Made by a program: the position numbers and the translations under genes. A model generated the notes under the pieces. That model made no database searches and was not told where the DNA came from. It saw nothing but the letters and a program-made list of their open reading frames with translations. Of a stretch of DNA of 11,405 nucleotides, positions 6,961 through 11,405 are shown one piece after another. This stretch comes from an uncultured Planctomycetota bacterium (GTDB taxonomy: Bacteria > Planctomycetota > Planctomycetia > Pirellulales > UBA1268), in NCBI GenBank assembly GCA_905477565.1, contig CAJQGO010000040.1, forward strand, positions 1-11,405. The letters run 5' to 3'. Numbering within the stretch: the stretch's first letter is position 1; each line of letters begins with the position of its first letter.

Positions 6961-8391
6961 CTACTTCCCAATGCAGTGTCGTGAAAAGACCCGGTCAAGA
7001 ATGTCTGTCCCTACCACGGCGCCTGTTACCTCACCGAGTGCGTCAATGGCATGTCTGAGAAGCACCGCAAGCAATGCTTCATCCGGTGGCAGACCATCAC
7101 AGCCAGTCATGCTTTTTTCAGCCTGAACGAGTGATTCCCGTGCTGATGTAATACCTGCACGTAGACGGATCGTGGCAGGTGTCGCGCGATTGAGAGAAGA
7201 AACCTTCTCGAGAATCCGTTGCCTCAGCTGGTCAATCCCAACACCTGATTTCACACTTGTCAGGATGCATTCCTTGGAGCTCACCGACTTATTTTCAGCC
7301 TGTTGTTGGTCAACACGAGTAACGACATGAATGCATTCAGCCGTTGTTTGACCAGCCATTGAAACGGCAGGCTCTGCGTCAGCATCATGACAAGCGACAA
7401 TAACATCTGCCCGTTGAATCTCTTCTCTGGCAACTCGGTCAGCTTTTACTCCTACCTCACGCTCACCCATGAGACAATCGCCGGTTTCCGAAAGCCCGCC
7501 AATCCCTGCCAGATCAACAAGAAGGCACGACACAATCCCTGAAGTGTCGTACAGTTCGCCAGCAATCCAATCACGTGTTGTTCCCACTGAATTTTCCACG
7601 AGTGCGGCATTACGACCAACCAAATGATTAAAGAGACTGCTCTTACCAATATTCGGGGCACCAGCCAGAACCACCCTCGGCAAACCACCCCGGCCTCCAC
7701 TGTCACGACCAGCTAACTGATGGGTGACACTATCCAATTGTCGACATACATGCTGAATCTTCGGAGTGATCGCGTCCTGAGTAGTATCTGGAACTGGAAC
7801 AGCATCAGGCGCGAGGTCATCCGCAAAATCAATTGCTGCTTCAATATCGGCAACAAGATCAAGCAGGTATTCTCGTAGTACCTCGACTGATCGACCAATG
7901 CCTCCTGCCATACGGTCGAGTGCCTGAGATAATTCCTGTGGCGTGCGAGCATCCACAACGGCGACAACTGCCTCTGCCTGAAGCAAGTCGATTTTTCCTG
8001 CAAGAAAACTCCGTAGAGAAAACTCTCCACCGCGTGCCAATCGAGCTCCAAGCCGGCAGGCTTCCTGCACGAAAGCCGCTTGTAGGGGGGCCGATCCAGG
8101 GAGTTGCACCTCAGCGACTGCAGATCCTAATGGCCCAGCAGGGCCAGGCCAAAACAGCATGGCAACAGGAAGTTCTCCCCAAACCGACCCAAGTGATTCA
8201 GGATGAAATACCACATCTATCATCTGTGCAGGCTGCTGCAGATCGGGCAACTGAAGCGGTGATCCGTCAGCAGAAAGGAAAAGATGACACAGGACACCGC
8301 TGAGACCGTCTCCTGCAAAACGCACAATCGACCGTGCAGATGGCTGGGGAGCCGTTGCTGGAGCAACAATAAGATCTGTCGTGGAGTCCAT
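6961..8391 (-). CDS. mnmE: tRNA uridine-5-carboxymethylaminomethyl(34) synthesis GTPase MnmE (divergent)
   Basis: 476 residues from the ATG at 8391; a TTG three codons upstream is possible but less likely. MnmE with MnmG installs the 5-carboxymethylaminomethyl group on wobble U34 of certain tRNAs, using a folate one-carbon unit, GTP and potassium. Visible parts are the N-terminal folate-binding/dimer domain (GEFSLRSFLAGKIDLLQAEA, 122-141, strongly conserved), the G domain inserted in the helical domain (G1 GAPNIGKS 244-251, G2 GTTRD 270-274, G3 DLAG 293-296, G4 probably TRVD 358-361, G5 TSVKSGVG 378-385) and the C-terminal CIGK (473-476) with its functional cysteine. Departures from the usual pattern are DLAG for DTAG, TRVD for NKxD, a switch II stretch several residues longer than in E. 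coli, and an N-terminus lacking the usual ATPPGxGG-like motif. It follows yidC by 75 bases, the classic neighbourhood. MnmG is not in the window. Confidence 0.92.
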   Translation of the reverse strand: MDSTTDLIVAPATAPQPSARSIVRFAGDGLSGVLCHLFLSADGSPLQLPDLQQPAQMIDVVFHPESLGSVWGELPVAMLFWPGPAGPLGSAVAEVQLPGSAPLQAAFVQEACRLGARLARGGEFSLRSFLAGKIDLLQAEAVVAVVDARTPQELSQALDRMAGGIGRSVEVLREYLLDLVADIEAAIDFADDLAPDAVPVPDTTQDAITPKIQHVCRQLDSVTHQLAGRDSGGRGGLPRVVLAGAPNIGKSSLFNHLVGRNAALVENSVGTTRDWIAGELYDTSGIVSCLLVDLAGIGGLSETGDCLMGEREVGVKADRVAREEIQRADVIVACHDADAEPAVSMAGQTTAECIHVVTRVDQQQAENKSVSSKECILTSVKSGVGIDQLRQRILEKVSSLNRATPATIRLRAGITSARESLVQAEKSMTGCDGLPPDEALLAVLLRHAIDALGEVTGAVVGTDILDRVFSRHCIGK

Positions 8392-8466
8392 GACACCCAA
8401 GCTGTAGTAGACAGTGGTGAGAAGCAGGTACCGAACAGAAATAGCCGGATAAAAGCAGGCTACAGT

Positions 8467-10812
8467 CTACCGGCGTTTTCGACGCTTCCGCCCACCTGAG
8501 GATCGATCACCTGATTTACTACTGACTGCATCTACTATGGTCGGCCCTCCTGCCCCAGCAAGTGCACCACCTGGCTTCGGTGTCGGCAGGAGTAGTCGTT
8601 CAGCAATGCCCCAGAGACTTGATGCAATAAAATAAAGGCACAAACCGCACGGTACCTTAAAAAACATAAGGGCCATAAAGAACATCATGTACTTCATTAC
8701 CTGCTGCTGCATCTTTGCCTGTTCATCAACGGCAGGTGGCATGAAGAGTTTCTGCTGCCACAGGAAGAGTCCAATCGTAAGCAACGGAAAGAGATTCAGA
8801 TAGGGGCCAAGCCACCCTTCAGGAGCGACCAGGAAGCCTGGCATAAAGCCCGACCAGTCGAGCATCATATCTGGTGCCGCTAGGTTCGAACACCAGCGGA
8901 TGGCTGATGTAAACAATGGTGCTTGCCTGAGTTCGACATCTGTCGCCAACGAACGATAGAGCCCCATAAAGATGGGAATCTGAATGAACACCAGAAGGCA
9001 CCCACCGGCTGGATTGTAGTTGTGTTTTCGCCAAAGCTCTTGGGTCACCATCGTACGTTTTTGAGGATCGTTCTTATATTTTTCTGCAATGGCCTTCATT
9101 TCGGGCTGAAGAACCTGCATTTTTTGTGAGGACAATGCCTGCTTCCGACTGATTGGGAACATTGCACCGCGAACAATCACTGTGAGAAGAATAATCGCAA
9201 TTCCATAGTTCCGAATAATGGCATGAAGAACATGAAGAATTGCGATCATTGGCCTCGCAACCCAGCCAAACCAACCGTAATACACCAGATCGTTCATGGA
9301 TGCCTGCGGACGACCAAACGTTGCAAGCAAACTTGGACGCTTTGGCCCAGCAAATATGTCGAATCGATGTGTCACTGGCACATCCGGTTCGAGCTGTAAT
9401 TCTCGGGATAGCAATCGACAACTTACATTGACCAACTTCCGACGAGCGGCCTCTGGTACATCTCCAACAACAACCGACTGAACCTCTGCAAGTTGAGGGA
9501 TCTCAGCACCTTCGACCGCTGGCAGTAACCCACTCGCAAAATACAGCGCATCTACTCCAGCGAATGAAAGTGGCTTTTCATCAAGAATTGCGCTCGCCAT
9601 TGGTTCAGCATCTTCATCCGTCAAAGTTAGCCCACTGATAAGCGTCGATGGCTCTCCGACAAAACGCATCGCGACATCCCGCACACCTAACGAACCCCAT
9701 GAACGTGACACTCGAGCCGCATACCACCACCCCTCTGTCGGCAGACCGTTTGGGCCGTCGAGTGCGTATTCAAGTTGAGTCTTCTCAGACGCTCTAAAAG
9801 ACACCCGAAGTTGCAGCCGATACCGTCCTGCACGATCATTCTCTACAAGACCTACGGGCTTATCTGCCGCGGTCACAAGGCGATACTGCTTTACTACATC
9901 CAGTCCACCATCGAGCGTTCGACGAAACTCGACAGACATTCCGTCGTCTGAAAGGCTCGCGTCCCAATCTTTTTGTTCAAGTTTATTACCCTCTATCTCG
10001 CCTTCATCGAGACGCTTTTGCCCATCACGGGATGCGATCGACAAACGAAAGGAGAGCGGATCGTGAAAACCTGCATTCACATCGACGATTGGAACAGCAC
10101 TAAACTCTGGGCGTATCACCTCAAGGGGACGCCGCGTTGCCTGTACGTCGACAGTTTGTTCTCGACCAAGCGCTTCTCCTTGTGGCCGACGGAAGGTAAC
10201 AGAAACAATCTGGCGAGGTTTCAAGCGGGCCAGAACAGTTGCAAGGCTCTGAGGATCAGGAGTCGTTGAATCTGCTACACGAACGACGACATCCCCAGCC
10301 TGAAGTCCCCCGATTTTTGCTGGTGTCCCATCACCAACAACAGTGAGCCGGCACCCTTCAGGAACAACATCCGCCGCAAAGTGACCGATGTAAGCCCCTC
10401 GATCATCCTGATCATGAAACTGTTCACCAGCTAATTCAATCCGCTCAACAGTCGCGCCACGACTCGACAACGTCACCAGCATGCCGGCCGGAGCATCAGG
10501 ATTCAGTGAACCCAACGACAAGTGACGACGTGGTGCCGATTGTGTTACTGAAGGCTCCGAATCTGATGGCCCTTCACTTCCAGACTCATTTGCTGGTGGA
10601 TCTCCAGCAGAACGAGTTGGTTCTGCTGGAGTGGGATCACGTTCTTCTTTTGGTTTGACAGGGTCTTGCTGCCCTTTTTCGCCGCCATCCACGACCGGCT
10701 TTACAACAGGCGGCTTTTCTTCTGCCTGCGGAAAAAGAATTGAGCGCATGACCTGACTGCTGAGAACAGCAGCCAATGAAAGAGCGATAAAAACAGCGTA
10801 GCGTCGTTCCAC
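8467..10812 (-). CDS. yidC: Membrane protein insertase YidC with PDZ-like insertion
   Basis: 781 residues, far longer than E. coli YidC (548). The GTG at 10812 is chosen as start: MERRYAVFIALSLAAVL is the usual N-terminal membrane helix, and a weak GGA lies five bases upstream. Order: TM1 (about 5-20); a Pro/Glu/Ser-rich linker (30-95); the start of the periplasmic P1 domain (MLVTLSSRGATVERIEL, 111-127); a PDZ-like segment (about 150-228); the rest of P1 (about 245-500); then the conserved insertase core. The core has YYGWFGWVARPMIAILHVLH (511-530), IILLTVIVRGAMFPISRKQ (540-558) with the groove arginine Arg548, the coiled-coil C1 loop (561-598), NPAGGCLLVFIQIPIFMGLYRSL (600-622, key residues P601, G604 and Y619), and two more helices (about 671-688, 705-738). 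The tail ends GGRKRRKRR. YidC inserts and folds inner-membrane proteins, alone or with SecYEG. mnmE follows after 75 bases, probably co-transcribed. Confidence 0.96.
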   Translation of the reverse strand: MERRYAVFIALSLAAVLSSQVMRSILFPQAEEKPPVVKPVVDGGEKGQQDPVKPKEERDPTPAEPTRSAGDPPANESGSEGPSDSEPSVTQSAPRRHLSLGSLNPDAPAGMLVTLSSRGATVERIELAGEQFHDQDDRGAYIGHFAADVVPEGCRLTVVGDGTPAKIGGLQAGDVVVRVADSTTPDPQSLATVLARLKPRQIVSVTFRRPQGEALGREQTVDVQATRRPLEVIRPEFSAVPIVDVNAGFHDPLSFRLSIASRDGQKRLDEGEIEGNKLEQKDWDASLSDDGMSVEFRRTLDGGLDVVKQYRLVTAADKPVGLVENDRAGRYRLQLRVSFRASEKTQLEYALDGPNGLPTEGWWYAARVSRSWGSLGVRDVAMRFVGEPSTLISGLTLTDEDAEPMASAILDEKPLSFAGVDALYFASGLLPAVEGAEIPQLAEVQSVVVGDVPEAARRKLVNVSCRLLSRELQLEPDVPVTHRFDIFAGPKRPSLLATFGRPQASMNDLVYYGWFGWVARPMIAILHVLHAIIRNYGIAIILLTVIVRGAMFPISRKQALSSQKMQVLQPEMKAIAEKYKNDPQKRTMVTQELWRKHNYNPAGGCLLVFIQIPIFMGLYRSLATDVELRQAPLFTSAIRWCSNLAAPDMMLDWSGFMPGFLVAPEGWLGPYLNLFPLLTIGLFLWQQKLFMPPAVDEQAKMQQQVMKYMMFFMALMFFKVPCGLCLYFIASSLWGIAERLLLPTPKPGGALAGAGGPTIVDAVSSKSGDRSSGGRKRRKRR
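10129..10365 (-). other. PDZ-like domain inside YidC
   Basis: Residues about 150-228 of YidC read as a PDZ fold of the bacterial HtrA/RseP type. Key pieces are LTVVGDGTPAKIGGLQAGDV (156-175), followed by VVRVADSTTPDPQSLATVLA, and a last strand around IVSVTFRRPQG (202-212). The GLQAGD turn followed by a helix placed after a strand is the family hallmark. The segment interrupts the P1 domain between its first strand and the following beta-sandwich. In other proteins such domains bind exposed C-terminal peptides or regulate proteases; a role here is inference. Confidence 0.7.
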
Positions 10813-10830
10813 GGTAATCCAGCGGGAAAA

Positions 10831-10858
10831 AATGTAGTGTAGCCTGTTTTCGGTGCAA
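10831..10858 (-). promoter_or_regulatory. Weak promoter candidate for yidC
   Basis: In the 73-base gap between the phosphoesterase stop and yidC, the minus strand has TTGCAC (10858-10853, 3 of 6) and TACATT (10836-10831, 4 of 6) separated by 16 bases. A transcript from it would have a leader of only about 12 bases. The match is poor; co-transcription with the upstream phosphoesterase gene is equally possible. No good terminator separates the two genes. Confidence 0.2.
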
Positions 10859-10885
10859 TCAGGAGGGGGGCGTCTTCTGTTTTTA

Positions 10886-11405
10886 TTAACGCCCTACTAA
10901 CAGCCGATCACCGAGAAAGTTGTCCAGTTCAGGAATATTGTAAATCTTATCGCAGGTCGCTTTCATATCGTATTGTATTCGCCGATAACGCACGGTTTCA
11001 AAATCTTCAACAATGACATAACAGGATCGAGGATCATTATCTCTGGGCTGTCCGACAGATCCAACATTGATCATGGCCTTGGTGGCTGGCAAGACCATCC
11101 TGACCTCAGTCGTACCCGGTCCAACGGCCGCAGCCACGAATTCCGGCGCAATCGTAAAGACTCCTGGAATGTGCGTATGCCCTTGAAAGCAGAGACGAGA
11201 AACCAGTTCAAATATGTGCTTCAGTTTCAGGGGGTTATAGATGTCTTCAGGAAACACATACTCATCGAGCGGCCGTCGTGCCGATCCATGAACAAAAAGC
11301 ATCTCCCCTTCCTTAAAGCTTCTCGGTAATTCACCTAGGAAATCGAAGAGGTTCTCCTCTGACCGACGCGATCGCTGATCATGAAACTCAAGTTGATCAC
11401 GGGTC
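10886..11405 (-). CDS. Calcineurin-like metallophosphoesterase, C-terminal part (5' end outside the window)
   Basis: The frame is open to the right edge (172 visible residues, beginning TRDQLEFHDQ) and ends at TAA 10886-10888, so the internal ATG at 11302 is not the start. Metal-binding motifs of the YfcE/MJ0936-type phosphodiesterase family are visible: FVHGS (37-41, His39), CFQGHTHIPG (72-81, GHTH at 75-78) and the typical INVGSVGQPRD (112-122), which closes the two-metal site. The first half, with the expected DxH, GDxxG and GNHD motifs, lies off the window. Substrates in this family vary (cyclic nucleotides, dinucleotide polyphosphates, phosphodiesters) and cannot be told here. It is in the same direction as yidC with a 73-base gap and may share a transcript with it. 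Confidence 0.88.
   Translation of the reverse strand, partial: TRDQLEFHDQRSRRSEENLFDFLGELPRSFKEGEMLFVHGSARRPLDEYVFPEDIYNPLKLKHIFELVSRLCFQGHTHIPGVFTIAPEFVAAAVGPGTTEVRMVLPATKAMINVGSVGQPRDNDPRSCYVIVEDFETVRYRRIQYDMKATCDKIYNIPELDNFLGDRLLVGR

Noticed and set aside
7833-8303. 156-residue open frame antisense to mnmE
   Set aside because: Gln/Pro-rich composition typical of a shadow frame; the opposite strand encodes the conserved N-terminal MnmE domain.
8392-8466. CTGTAG/CTACAG inverted repeat bracketing the yidC-mnmE gap
   Set aside because: The 6-bp arms are 52 bases apart with no supporting inner stem or T-run; probably chance.
10868-10894. Possible terminator after the phosphoesterase gene (GGGCGT and ACGCCC arms around the stop codon)
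   Set aside because: The arms are separated by a 15-base loop, the left arm overlaps the coding end, and no T-tract follows on the minus strand; it is too weak to call.
1-11405. Possible defence island, mobile element, CRISPR array or secondary-metabolite cluster
   Set aside because: No transposase, integrase, nuclease-effector, direct-repeat array or biosynthetic gene is seen. The helicase is a standard full-length UvrD/Rep-type enzyme with no defence-type partner next to it.

Overview
The window is about 11.4 kb of dense, roughly 50% GC bacterial chromosome with eight protein genes, two of them cut by the window edges, and almost no non-coding space. No rRNA, tRNA, CRISPR array, insertion sequence, phage gene or attachment site could be seen. 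The gene content is mostly housekeeping. The best guess for the source is a planctomycete, probably of the Pirellulales type. This is an inference from the style of the proteins: the N-terminus of the TPR membrane protein (MKSERRHEL...), a GAF-coupled histidine kinase, a very long YidC with an extra PDZ-like domain and a basic tail, weak ribosome binding sites on many genes, and a divergent MnmE. It was not tested by any search.

Left part (1-2790): the 3' end of a GAF sensor histidine kinase runs rightward and converges on a leftward two-gene unit. That unit is a YfgM-like single-pass TPR protein (2776-1988) followed after 27 bases by an RluD-type 23S rRNA pseudouridine synthase (1960-950). 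A hairpin sits at the convergent junction. The unit is divergent from a rightward UvrD/Rep/PcrA-type DNA helicase (2911-5019). The short region between them holds a plausible sigma-70-like promoter for the TPR-rluD pair.

Right part (5089-11405): four genes all run leftward. In transcription order they are a calcineurin-like phosphoesterase (5' end off the window), yidC (membrane protein insertase), mnmE (tRNA U34 modification GTPase) and a 570-residue member of an atypical aldehyde dehydrogenase-like family. The yidC-mnmE pair keeps the widespread bacterial order rpmH-rnpA-yidC-mnmE, but rnpA and rpmH do not precede yidC here. A hairpin plus T-run directly after mnmE suggests the dehydrogenase is transcribed separately, and it has its own clear Shine-Dalgarno sequence.

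I found no convincing new multi-gene system. The points that deserve a second look lie inside known families: a PDZ-like domain inserted into the periplasmic part of YidC, an MnmE whose G3/switch II and G4 motifs depart from the canonical ones, and the dehydrogenase-like protein of unknown substrate.
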